NCBI GenBank assembly: GCA_050951405.1
Contig: JBMNIZ010000001.1
Location: forward strand, 1-64,000
Reading direction: 5' to 3'
Source of the DNA: JBMNIZ01 sp050951405
GTDB lineage: Bacteria > Bacillota > DULZ01
Length of the DNA stretch: 64,000 bases
Part shown: positions 55,263 to 64,000 of the stretch, piece by piece
How the letters are laid out: each line of letters starts with the position of its first letter
Position numbering within the stretch: the stretch's first letter is position 1
Program-made: the position numbers and the translations under genes
Notes under the pieces: generated by a model
Seen by the model: only the letters and a program-made list of their open reading frames with translations
Told to the model about the DNA's origin: nothing
Databases searched by the model: none

Positions 55263-56207
55263 ATGAGAATACTCAAAACAATTATTTTGGTGCTGGTAGT
55301 CATCTTTCTGCTGGTGGCTATACCGGTCATCCCGGAAAAATACCTGGAACCGCCTCTTCCCATTGACGAAGTTACTGTGGGGAAAAAACTCTCGGAAGAA
55401 TTGATGGAGCTGCGGGGACGGGGAGCCGGCACGCCGGACGAAAAAGCGGCCGCTCACATCCTGGCCGATCAGTTTGCACTGATGGGGCTTGAACCCCTGC
55501 CCCAGTATTCCTCTTACCTGCAGGAATTTGAGATGGGGGGAGTGGAGGTGATCAGGGACGGCGATCGGCTACGCTTTCGCACCCAAGGCAGTTCCGAAAA
55601 CACCAGTCAAAACGTGATCGGCTCTCTGCCCGGTCAGGATCCGGAAGGAAAATGGATTATTTTTTCCGCCCATTATGACGGGCAGGGAGTAATCGATGGA
55701 GAAATCTATCCCAGCGCCAATGACAATCTTTCCGGCATCATGGTGGTCACGGCTCTGGCCAGAGTACTGGCCGCCAAACCCAGGATCAATGATACCTTGG
55801 TTTTCATCGCTTTCGGCGCGGAGGAAGCAGGCTTATTGGGCTCCACCCACTTGGCGGAAAACCTTCCCGTCCAGCCGGAACAGATCCGGGCGGTGATCAA
55901 CCTGGATACGGTGGGCAAAACTTCCCCTGCCCTGCACCTCTATTCCCTGGAAGACGACGCCCTGACCAAACTCCTCACCGCCGTCCTCAATCGCTATGGC
56001 TTTCAAACTGAAACCATCACTCCCAACCGGGGCTTAAGCGATCATTATCCTTTTGCCAAACAGGGCATCAAGGCCGTGACCATTGCCAGCTCGAACTGGC
56101 AGGAAGGAAACCATACGGTCAATGACACCCTTGATCAGATTGATCTGGGACAGCTTTCCCGGCTGGCCGCAGCTTTAAAGCATTCCCTTCTTTACCTGTC
56201 CCGTTAA
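55263..56207 (+). CDS. M28-family metallo-aminopeptidase, secreted or anchored
   Basis: 314 residues with an N-terminal hydrophobic anchor (LKTIILVLVVIFLLVAIPVI). The M28 zinc site is complete: HYDGQG, SANDNLSG (Asp), AFGAEEAGLLGS, INLDTVG and the final NHTVNDTLD His. It cleaves N-terminal residues from peptides outside the membrane. GAAGGTGA precedes the ATG. Confidence 0.88.
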   Translation: MRILKTIILVLVVIFLLVAIPVIPEKYLEPPLPIDEVTVGKKLSEELMELRGRGAGTPDEKAAAHILADQFALMGLEPLPQYSSYLQEFEMGGVEVIRDGDRLRFRTQGSSENTSQNVIGSLPGQDPEGKWIIFSAHYDGQGVIDGEIYPSANDNLSGIMVVTALARVLAAKPRINDTLVFIAFGAEEAGLLGSTHLAENLPVQPEQIRAVINLDTVGKTSPALHLYSLEDDALTKLLTAVLNRYGFQTETITPNRGLSDHYPFAKQGIKAVTIASSNWQEGNHTVNDTLDQIDLGQLSRLAAALKHSLLYLSR

Positions 56208-56210
56208 AAA

Positions 56211-56237
56211 AACCTGCCCGCTGAGGCAGGTTTTTTT
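56211..56237 (+). terminator. Bidirectional terminator
   Basis: AACCTGCC/GGCAGGTT with a 6-base loop, A-run before and T-run after; serves both the M28 and convergent thiI gene. Confidence 0.8.
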
Positions 56238-57394
56238 AAACGCTTTCCAGCACCTGGGTTTTTTCCAAAGATTCCTCCAGGAGAGAAGGGATATCCAGCT
56301 TTTCTTCCGCTTCCCTGACTTTCTGCAAGTTGGGCCTGGTGGCCGGGTGTTTGGGTACAAACAAGCTACAGCAATCCTCATAGGGAAGGATAGAAATGTC
56401 GTAAGTGCCGATTTTCCTGGCATAATCGATAATTTCGATTTTATCCATGGTTACCAAGGGCCGTAAAACCGGCAAACGAACCAGCTCGTTGATCACGGCC
56501 ATGCTCTCCAGGGTCTGGCTGGCCACCTGCCCCAGGTTTTCTCCGGTAATCAAAGCCAGGGCATTCTCCTGCCGGGCGATGGCCTCCGCCAAGCGGAACA
56601 TCATCCGGCGCATAATAGTTACATAGAATTCTTCCGGGCAGCTTTTTCTGATGGCTTTCTGAATCTCAGTAAAATAGTTTACATAAAGTTTGAAGGACCC
56701 TCCATAGCGGGCCAAAACCCGGCAGAGATCTATCACTTTTTCCTTGGATCTTTCGCTGGTAAAAGGAAAACTATAAAAATGCAAGCCCACCGGTTGGATA
56801 CCCCGTTTCATGGCCAGCCAACCGGCCACGGGACTGTCAATTCCGCCGGAAATCAAAAGAAGAGCTTTCCCCGTGGACCCTACCGGCAGGCCTCCCAATC
56901 CTGCGGCTTCCTTAGAGTAAACAAAAGCTCCTTCTCCCCGGATCTCCAAATTGATTTTGACCTGGGGTTGATGAACGTCCACCGTCCAATTCTCTGTATT
57001 TAAGAAGAGATGGCGCCCGATCTCCCGGCTGATTTCCGGGCTCTTCAAAGGGAAATTCTTGTTGGGCCGCTTGGTTTCCACCTTGAAAGTGCCCCCTTCC
57101 CCGCAGGACCGCAATTCCAAAAGGGCGGCTTCCCTGATGGCATCCAGATCCAGGGAAACCAGCCGGGCGGGGCTGAAGGAAAAAATGCCGAACACTTTCG
57201 CTAAACGCTCCATGACCGTTGAAGCGTCATCAAAAAGTTCCACATAGATTCTCCCATAAGTCTTCCATATTTTCCTGGGAGGCAGCCCCTCCAAGGCCTC
57301 CTTCATCCTGCGCAATAATAAATCTTCGAAGATACGGCGGTTTTTTCCCCTTGAGGCTGATCTCCCCATAGCGAACCACCAGAACACTTTCCAT
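56236..57394 (-). CDS. thiI: tRNA 4-thiouridine synthase ThiI, with one frameshift
   Basis: From ATG 57394 (MESVLVVRYGEISLKGK) behind GGAGGGCGG. THUMP domain, then the ATPase loop LISGGIDSPVAGWLA, ending before a rhodanese domain, as in most Firmicute ThiI. The frame shifts in a run of six A (minus strand; 57341-57346), where five would restore ...KGKNRRIFEDLLLRR. Used for s4U8 in tRNA, with sulfur from the cysteine desulfurase encoded next, whose stop is two bases away. The homopolymer position makes a sequence error likely. Confidence 0.85.
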
Positions 57395-57396
57395 CT

Positions 57397-58566
57397 TTAC
57401 CGCCCTCCTTTCAATTCCCGGAATTCCCCAACCACTTCGGCTAAAAGCTCCAAGGCCTCCTGGATCTGCTCCAGGGTATTAAAAGGAGATAAGCTGATCC
57501 TGATGGCCCCAAAAAGCCCTTCCTTCTTTAATCCCATGGCCTTCAAGACGTGACTGGGTTCAGCCCGGCGCGAATGACAAGCGGAACCGGTGGAAACGTA
57601 AATTCCCTTTTCCTCCAGCATGTGGACCAGGACCTCCCCCCGGTCCACTCCTTCAAAATAAACATTGAGGATATGGGGGGCGCCCTCTTCCCAGTCAGGC
57701 CCGTTGATTCGGGCCCCCGGTATTGCCAAGATACCACGGACCAATTCTTTTTTCAGATGCCACAAAATGCCGCTGGTTGACTGCCAGGTTTCTTTCCGGC
57801 TTTTTCCGCAGCTAAGCCCATCCCCACAATCCCCGGGACATTTTCCGTACCCGCGCGCAGGCCGCCTTCCTGTTCTCCCCCAACCAGGAGCGCATCCAAG
57901 AAAACCCCTTTCCTGATATACAGGGCTCCCGTTCCTTTCGGTCCGTGGATTTTATGGGCGCTGAGGGACATTAAATCAATAGACGATACGGCCGGATTTA
58001 AAGGCAGTTTGCCAAATCCCTGGACGGCATCCACATGAAAAACAGCATCCGGCGCCTTTTCCCGGATCAAGAACCCGATCTCAGCCAGATTCTGGACGGA
58101 GCCCACTTCATTATTCACATGCATCACGCTCACCAAAACCGTTTCCCGCTGAAGGGCCCGGTCCAGATCCTCCAGCTCCAGGAGACCTTTTTCATTTACA
58201 GGGAGATAGGTCACCTGAAAACCCTCATCTTCCAAAAGCTGAAAGGCGTGAAGAACCGAGGGCATGCTCAATGGAGCTGGTGACCAAATGCCGTCCCCTT
58301 CCCCTTCTCCGACGAGCAGCGCCTAAAACCGCCCAATTATTGGCTTCGGTGCCGCCTGAGGTAAAAAAATATTTCCTGGGGGCTCCGCTCCCAGCACTTC
58401 CGCCACCCGGCGGCGGCTTTCCCGGATGAGATTTTCCGCCTGAAGGCCCTTACCGTGCAAGGGAGGAAGGATTGCCGTATGCAGACAGCATCACCTGCCC
58501 CATGGCTTCCACCACTTCCGGCAACACCGGGGTGGTGGCGCTGTTATCCAGATAGAGATCCCGCAT
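57397..58566 (-). pseudogene. Cysteine desulfurase (NifS/IscS family), frameshifted
   Basis: From ATG 58566 (MRDLYLDNSATTPVLPEV) behind AAAGGTGA. The PLP Lys is in SLSAHKIHGPKGTG, aspartate site in HVDAVQGFG, and the persulfide Cys in STGSACHSRRAEPS. At least three changes of frame (near 58440, 58280-58330 and 57760) break the chain of about 385 residues. It would supply persulfide sulfur to ThiI, encoded immediately downstream. NifS-like 'IscS' versus ThiI-partnered NifZ-type cannot be told apart here. Confidence 0.8.
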
Positions 58567-58786
58567 GGCCCTTCACCTTTCCCGCTAACTTCTTCCTTAT
58601 TGTACCCGAAAGAAAGCTGCTCCAAAAAAAAAGAGGATATATTCATATCCACCGGATTTTAACCTCCCTTTTATTTTATCTCTATAACAAAATATGTCAA
58701 TGACATGACGACACGAGAAAATCTCTATTGCATAATTATGCGTCATATAGTATATTTATGTCAGCACGATTTTGAGGTGATGGACA

Positions 58787-59242
58787 GTGCAGTTAAGAAA
58801 GGCCCGGATCAAGGACATCGAAGGCATTCAAAATCTGGTCAATCATTATGCCGGGCAGGGCTTGATGCTGCCTCCGGTCCTTGAATTCCATCTGCCAGTG
58901 CCTTCGGGAATTCATTGTGGCGGAAGAAGATGGAAAAATCATCGGTACGGGAGCCCTGCATCTGATCTGGATGGACCTGGCGGAAATCCGCTCCTTGGCC
59001 GTTGCCCCGGAAAGAGTGAAAAATGGGCTGGGCATGAGGATTGTGGAGGCTTTAATCGACGAAGCCCGCCAATTGGGCATCCCCAGGGTTTTTTACCCTC
59101 ACCTACCAGCCCGGCTTTTTCATCAAATGCGGTTTTGAGGAAATCAGCAAAGACTTGCTGCCGCATAAAGTCTGGAAAAGACTGCCTGGATTGCGTCAAA
59201 TTCCCCAACTGCGATGAGACTGCCCTTTGGCGGGCAGTATAA
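58787..59242 (+). pseudogene. ArgA-like GNAT N-acetyltransferase, frameshifted
   Basis: GTG 58787 behind GAGGTGATG begins QLRKARIKDIEGIQNLVNHY; the chain continues in other frames as SLNSICQCLREFIVAEEDGK, LAEIRSLAVAPERVKNGLGM and FPNCDETALWRAV to 59242, about 150 residues. Frame changes are near 58870 and 59095. The pattern, including the Cys-containing end (DCLDCVKFPNCDE), matches single-domain N-acetylglutamate synthase-like proteins of Clostridia. Confidence 0.75.
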
Positions 59243-59302
59243 ATACAGCAAAAATGCAGGTTTATCTTGTTATGCCCTTTTCTCCTCTCATCTTGAAGCT
59301 TC

Positions 59303-60509
59303 CTATCCGCTGACCAGCCTCTTTTCTCCTTCAATTTTTTGGATGGGAGCAATATTTTGAGTGACCTCCAGGGTTCCCAAATATTCCCCCTTCTCATCCC
59401 GCACCGCAAAATAACGGATATAAACATAGGCATCCTCCCAGCCTCAGCCAAAAATCTTCGTTCTCTTTGGCCCCGGACTTAAAGTCCGCAATCAATTTTT
59501 TCCACCACATGAACACTGGCGGGAGGATGGCAGTTTTCCACCTTTCTGCCGATGATGGCTTTCGTCCGGGCAAAAATCCGCTCCTTGCCCTGGGAAAAAT
59601 ACCGGACAATATTATCTTTATCAACAAAAGTAATGTCCACGGGTAAATGATTTAGGATCCCCGTCAACTCCTCCAGATTCAACACGCCCGTTTCCAAACG
59701 AATCTCCCCGGGACTGATCAGTTCCGCCGGCTGGGAACTTGCTTCCTGCTCCACAACTTCAGGTTGATACAGGCAGTAGCCGATGTCATCGCTCTCCTGG
59801 GCAATTTTGCTCCCATTCCTCCTTGGTTAAAGTATCCAAAGCCATGGGGGAACAGAATATTCTCTTCCTTATAAATCATCTCTTTGACCCGATTTATCGC
59901 CACCTGGGCCGTGGCTACCAGCTTTTCCGGAGAGCTCCCTTCGGACGGGCCCATCAGCTGTTTAATCAAGTCCCTGATTTCATCATCTACCCCCCACATA
60001 ACTTTGGGCGGAGCGGTAATGCCGTGTTTTTCCAAATAAGGGAAGAGCAGGTTTTCTTTCCGGCTGTAGTGCTTGTCAATCTCCCAGAGCTGCTTAAATG
60101 CCTTGGCCAGGCGCTCTTTTCCTTCCTCATCCGGTGATTTTTTCAAAGACTCGATGGCGGGGATAATACTGTCCTCAATCAGTTTTTCAATCTGGCGGTT
60201 TTCCCTTTTAAAAGTGTCCACCGGGTGGCCGGAAGCATACTGTGGAGCAGCAGCAGCCCGGTGATACTCTTCCAAGGAACCCTTGAAGACAGCAGCATGG
60301 ACATCACATAACCGTTGAACCTCTTCCACCGGCAGCCCCTGGGCAATCAAGCTCTGTTCCATGGCGGAAATTTCCGCCGGAGATACCCCTTCGATCAGAG
60401 AAGCAAACCGTTCCTTGACTTCATCCACACTTTTTCCCTGGTGCAGTTCCATGATGAGCTCTTTCATTAACTCCCGCTTGTGCCGGCGATTATTGATTAG
60501 TTCGCTCAT
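59303..60509 (-). pseudogene. DUF438 hemerythrin/PAS protein, frameshifted
   Basis: The first 250 residues (ATG 60509, behind GGAAGAG) are intact: an N-terminal DUF438 helical region and a hemerythrin-like bundle with HPVDTFKREN, HYSRKENLLFPYLEKHG and EENILFPHGFGYF. The C-terminal PAS domain lies in other frames (ELTGILNHLPVDITFVDKDN, ENCHPPASVHVVEK, YIRYFAVRDEKGEYLGTLEV) with breaks near 59790, 59480 and 59430, ending at TAG 59303. Proteins of this type sense oxygen or redox state. Confidence 0.75.
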
Positions 60510-60703
60510 GCTCTTCCTCCTTTACCCCGACCGGGTGTGTTTATTTTTGTCAGGCTTACATTCGCTTTTTTTGGAAATATTCCCTGCTTAGTTTACCTTG
60601 TTTTGTCTATTTTAGTATAGATCAATTAGTAAGCTAAATGGCAAAGTTTTCATAATTTCCTTTTTTATGGTAACAGGATTCATAAAACGGAATATGATGT
60701 ATT

Positions 60704-62043
60704 GGCTTTGTTAACTTAGTATGAAAGAAATGAGACCTGAAAGGCCTCTGGTAGGTTTAAAAAAGGGAAAAACCTACAAATGGAAACGCCTAAGTGTAAG
60801 ATAACACGAAAAAAAGATACGTGCAAGCCTTTGAAAAAAATCAGGTCAGCACAAATAGTCCTGATGTAGTACAGGACGGAATGAACCTTGAAATCTGAAT
60901 ATTACTCAAGCTACCAAAAGCCAGAATAGCCGTTCTTTTTCCGAGTAGTTCACACCAGCGACTTGAGCTGGCGTGAGACCATTGAGGCTGGAATGAGGTC
61001 GGATGAAGTTGTAGAAGAAGATGTAAGTAGCAATAAGTCTATTGGCAGATTCAAATGAATTAAAACCTCTTTTAGGTTTGTACCAAGCTTTAAATTGCCC
61101 ATTAAAAGCCTCAAGAACGTTGTTATTGATTAAGTCATCAAAGTCTTCAACGCGTATATGTTCAGCTTGTGGAAAGAACAAAGAAGCAGGCTGCAGATAG
61201 GCATAATATCTGTCGGAGATGACAGCATACCGGGGTTGTCCAAACTTTCTTCTGCAGTTAGATAAAAGGCTATGGCAGATGCCGAGTCACGCATAGGGGA
61301 AAGATTGAAGTCAAGAACTAATCTGGTTTCTGCATCAAAAGCGAGCCAGAGGTAATAATCTTTACCAGCAATTTTAATATAAGTTTCATCGAAATGCCAT
61401 TCATCCGAATCACAAAGATTAATCCCCAAAAGCCTGTCATCAGCAATTTTCTTGAATACAGGAGCAAAGCGCTTGATCCATTTAGAAACAGTTACATGAG
61501 AAACCTTAACCTGGTGAACCATATGTAAGGTTTGAGCGACTTTTCGGGTTGTTGAATTTCCGCAGAAGTAGTAAGTCAGTGCATGAAGAACAATATGAAG
61601 CGGATGGCGCATACCTTTAAAAGAAAAGGTTTCAGGCTTAAACTCGGAAGAAGGGGTCTCAACATTTATTAGTTTTGGTACTCGAAAAGAATGGTTGCAT
61701 TTTTTGTCACAGCAACGGAAGTTTGAGTAATAAGTATAGTCATGGTGAAGAAAAGTTGCTTTACCACAAACAGGACAATCGGGATATATTCTTTTTCTTG
61801 GTGAACATGGTTTATCAGGTGCAAACTGCCGTTTGCATCGTTGACACTGATATCTTTGAAAACCGTCTTTGTCCTTACCAAAACGGTGAAGAACTTTTGA
61901 AAAACACCTTGGACATACTACGTTTGATGGTATAATGGTCATGAGACTTGAACGCTCCTTTCTGGGAGGTAATGGGTTTTTGGCAATTTCCATTATACCA
62001 GAGGCGTTTCAGGTCTCATTTTTATTATTAAGTTAACAGAACA
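60704..62043. mobile_element. IS6-like insertion sequence
   Basis: The left end GGCTTTGTTAACTTA and, farther in, ATGAGACCTGAAAGGCCTCT, are repeated inverted at the right end (TTAAGTTAACAGAAC and AGGCGTTTCAGGTCTCAT), imperfect inverted repeats extending about 45 bases. One transposase is encoded on the minus strand. I find no target-site duplication. Confidence 0.7.
60906..61942 (-). pseudogene. DDE transposase of the IS6-like element, frameshifted
   Basis: From ATG 61942: an N-terminal pair of zinc ribbons (CPRCFSKVLHRFGKD and CPVCGKAT), HTH, then the DDE core with WHFDETYIKIAGKDYYLWLA. The frame shifts near 61225 (one added G gives SLGQPRYAVISDRYYAY), and resumes through VLEAFNGQFKAWYKPKRGF to 60906. 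DDE residues: FDETY, ISDRY, VLEAF. It is about 345 residues long when joined. Confidence 0.8.
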
Positions 62044-62068
62044 AGCAAATCATAAAGGAGGTTTTTTT

Positions 62069-62874
62069 ATGACCTGTAAACCATGTGCAGGGCAAGATTG
62101 TGGTGGAATTGGATGCTGGGCTTGAAGGAGGAGTAAATCGGCAAGTGAGTTGTAATACAGGGGAAGACGCGAACTGCAGTGAATGCTGCAGCATCTTCAC
62201 CGACCCCACCAGAAGGGAAAGATTCGGCTATCAATTGCAAGAGGCTGCCTGTGAGTGCCACGACATTTTGCGTCCAAGACGTGCGGGATATTTGTGTCTC
62301 CCGGAGAACCAAAACACAAGTAATCCCCTGCCGGCCTGACGGCATTGCCGGATGCCGGGGAGGAAGGTTGCCGGCTCTGCCCTCAGACTTCCAACTTCCC
62401 ACCGTGCGCAACTTCAGAGTCCTGTGTGCAGAGGAATGCCTGAGCCCGGGGGACCAACTGTGACCGCATCATCAATGAAATTGAATTTGAAATAGTCATC
62501 AGTTATGGTGACAGCTGCTTCGGCGTGGTAACGCCAAGGGATAGTTTTGAATGCTTCTTCCATGAGTTCGCCCGTTTCCCCAGCGGCGATCGTTTCCCCA
62601 ACACCCAACAGGGCCTCAACCAATGGAGAGACGAATTGGCCTTGATCGACGGCTCCTGCAAAGTAATCATTTTTGAGGACGTCAGAATTGTGGCGGAAGG
62701 AAACGACTGTGTCCTGGTCATCGACTATAAAGTTATCGATAAGCTGTGGAAAAATGAAAACCTGCTGGTCTCCGCATTGCGCCCCTATCCGGAAAACGTC
62801 ACCGTTGATCAGAAATTTGCCCAAGGTCATGAAATCGGCCCCTGCCCAGGCGGCCCATGCAATGCAGTAGTATA
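62069..62874 (+). pseudogene. Cys-rich protein of unknown function, frameshifted
   Basis: ATG 62069 has AAAGGAGG upstream: MTCKPCAGQDCGG, then in another frame NRQVSCNTGEDANCSECCSI, then INCKRLPVSATTFCVQDVRD and FRVLCAEECLSPGD, then after a third shift INEIEFEIVISYGDSCFGVV, ECFFHEFARFPSGDRFPNTQ and ... IGPCPGGPCNAVV to the stop at 62872-62874. About 265 residues in total with over 20 Cys, similar to Clostridial exosporium/spore-associated Cys-rich proteins I have seen but cannot name. At least three changes of frame. Confidence 0.6.
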
Positions 62875-62894
62875 AAAAAAGACAATATTTCCTT

Positions 62895-62929
62895 GGAAAA
62901 AGCAGACCATCATCCGGTCTGCTTTTTCC
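62895..62929 (+). terminator. Intrinsic terminator
   Basis: GGAAAAAGCAGACC/GGTCTGCTTTTTCC, a 14-bp stem with 7-base loop between the Cys-rich gene and the convergent prenyltransferase-repeat gene. Confidence 0.75.
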
Positions 62930-62966
62930 TTGAGTTTTTGCCTAAATAGATTTTCCCAAAAAAACC

Positions 62967-64000
62967 TTATTTGTGACAAGGGCCTTTTTTGTTGGCAAAA
63001 AAGCCCAACATCAGGGCACAGAGCAATGCTCCGTAAACAAAAGCACTTGTTCCCGCAGATTTCCCTTTCTCCAGCGTCCTTTTTTCTCTTTGGTTCGGTA
63101 GGATTTCCCAGATAATATTATTCCGGTTCAGGCCAAAAGACTCTTCCCGATCAACTGAAATACCAGCAGATGACCTTGAAGCGCCGGTAGCCTGATTAGG
63201 CCAACTGCTTGATACCGGAAGCTGCATTGCCGGGTCGATGACAGCTTCCTGTTGATCCGGATCAGGACCGGCAGTTCTGTGCACAAAGGAATGATCAAGA
63301 AAGTGTTTTTTCACCAGATCCAACTCTGCCGCCAATTCCTGGGGAATATTTCCTTTGCCTAAGGAATCGGAACCTTGATCTGATCTTTTTTCTTCTTCTA
63401 ACCTTTCCTCCTCGCTTTTATGGTCTTCCTCTTCTCTATTTGCCTCCTCCATCATTTGATTTTCCGCTGCCACATCTGTTTTTTCCTCCGATTCTTCGGT
63501 CGGGTTTTCTTCCGTGAATAAATCCGGCTCCCCGGCCCCTTCTACAGCAATGTTCCCGTTTAAAAAGCTGGTCAGGCTTAAAAGGGCTAGACTGGTGTAG
63601 ACCACATCCGTGGATGCCCGATCCGGTTCTCCCACCCAGCTTCCATCCGGCTGTTGGTGCTCTATCAGCAATTCCACTGCATCGCTGTACCAGTCTTTAT
63701 TTCCCAGGGGAACAGAAACGTCCTCCATTTTGGCGCCCTGATAGAGGCTGAATAAATAATTGTAATACCAGCTGCCCGGTGCTCCTTTTGGATTTAAGAC
63801 AAAAGAAGAATGGGTATCCAACCAGCCGGCGATTTTTTCCTCCAGCTCCGCCGCCCGGCTGATTATCTCCTCGTCTACCGCAAATAATTGTATGCTTTTC
63901 AGAGCCGCCAATGCCCCGCTGGTGACGGCATGGATAATTTGTTCATCATTGAATTGCTCATTATTTCCCAGGCAAAACACGCAGCTTCCGTCTTGGTTCA
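62967..64000 (-). CDS. Prenyltransferase-repeat surface protein, partial
   Basis: Open to the window edge; 5' part lies beyond 64000 (the frame reads NQDGSCVFCLGN at the very edge). Repeats typical of the squalene-hopene/prenyltransferase alpha-alpha barrel are seen (NQDGSCVF, GSWYYNYLFSLYQ, QQPDGSWVGEPDRASTDVVY). These are followed by a Glu-rich low-complexity linker (EESEEKTDVAAENQMMEEAN...), and a C-terminal membrane helix (FVYGALLCALMLGFFANKK). This arrangement fits a secreted protein anchored by its C-terminus, with DUF4430-type or cell-wall partners. Confidence 0.75.
   Translation of the reverse strand, partial: NQDGSCVFCLGNNEQFNDEQIIHAVTSGALAALKSIQLFAVDEEIISRAAELEEKIAGWLDTHSSFVLNPKGAPGSWYYNYLFSLYQGAKMEDVSVPLGNKDWYSDAVELLIEHQQPDGSWVGEPDRASTDVVYTSLALLSLTSFLNGNIAVEGAGEPDLFTEENPTEESEEKTDVAAENQMMEEANREEEDHKSEEERLEEEKRSDQGSDSLGKGNIPQELAAELDLVKKHFLDHSFVHRTAGPDPDQQEAVIDPAMQLPVSSSWPNQATGASRSSAGISVDREESFGLNRNNIIWEILPNQREKRTLEKGKSAGTSAFVYGALLCALMLGFFANKKGPCHK

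Noticed and set aside
62069..62125. UGA in the Cys-rich gene (…GCWA-UGA) as selenocysteine
   Set aside because: The downstream protein continues in a different frame, so it is an indel, not recoding; no SECIS-like hairpin.
1..64000. CRISPR array, tRNA or rRNA genes
   Set aside because: I saw no regularly spaced repeat array, tRNA or rRNA sequence, but short tRNAs could be missed by eye.

Overview
The window looks like chromosome from an anaerobic, spore-former-type Firmicute (class Clostridia). Pointers are strong AGGAGG ribosome sites with many TTG/GTG starts, a sigma-54 activator, a DUF815 ATPase, DacF-type carboxypeptidase, hemerythrins, a selenocysteine peroxiredoxin and hgcAB mercury-methylation genes. 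Species cannot be named from this alone.

Layout. 1-11.5 kb: a flavoprotein/M24 peptidase pair behind a clear sigma-54 promoter and a divergent enhancer-binding regulator; dacF; a HAD phosphatase; a DUF815 ATPase; a tetrahydrofolate riboswitch controlling a folT-type ECF S component; an ArsR-regulated ABC exporter with two operator dyads. 11.9-14.4 kb: small accessory genes (DUF1905 remnant, stand-alone TipAS, metallo-beta-lactamase fold protein, VanX-like dipeptidase). 14.86-20.17 kb: an insertion-sequence island, an IS30 element with a 15-bp target duplication, itself split by an IS21 element with an 8-bp duplication, followed by an IS256 element. 20.3-29.1 kb: IseA-like lipoprotein, a dead HNH endonuclease, a diguanylate cyclase, arsR-hgcA-hgcB with a consensus promoter, an AraC/PAS regulator and prxU, whose UGA replaces the peroxidatic cysteine and is followed by a SECIS-like hairpin.

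29.8-40.44 kb is a compact integrative element of about 10.6 kb. It has cut a NapH-like 4Fe-4S membrane protein gene in two; the C-terminal part lies at 29130-29810 and the N-terminal part at 40376-40540. It carries a large serine recombinase at one end, secreted and lipoprotein cargo, two small coiled-coil genes, a CHC2 primase/TOPRIM/ATPase fusion flanked by repeated GGTCAAA and TTTGAGCTT words, and a nuclease-methylase plus specificity pair resembling BcgI.

40.7-51.4 kb: housekeeping and stress genes (VWA, macrodomain, Sir2, exoA, GNAT, hemerythrin, lplA, thrC, CBS). 51.8-62.9 kb: real genes (GreA-like factor, Cd/Zn P-type ATPase, thiI, cysteine desulfurase, acetyltransferase, DUF438 protein, IS6-like transposase, a Cys-rich protein), almost all broken by single-base indels. 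The pattern, often at homopolymers, fits sequence error at least as well as decay. The window ends inside a membrane-anchored prenyltransferase-repeat protein.
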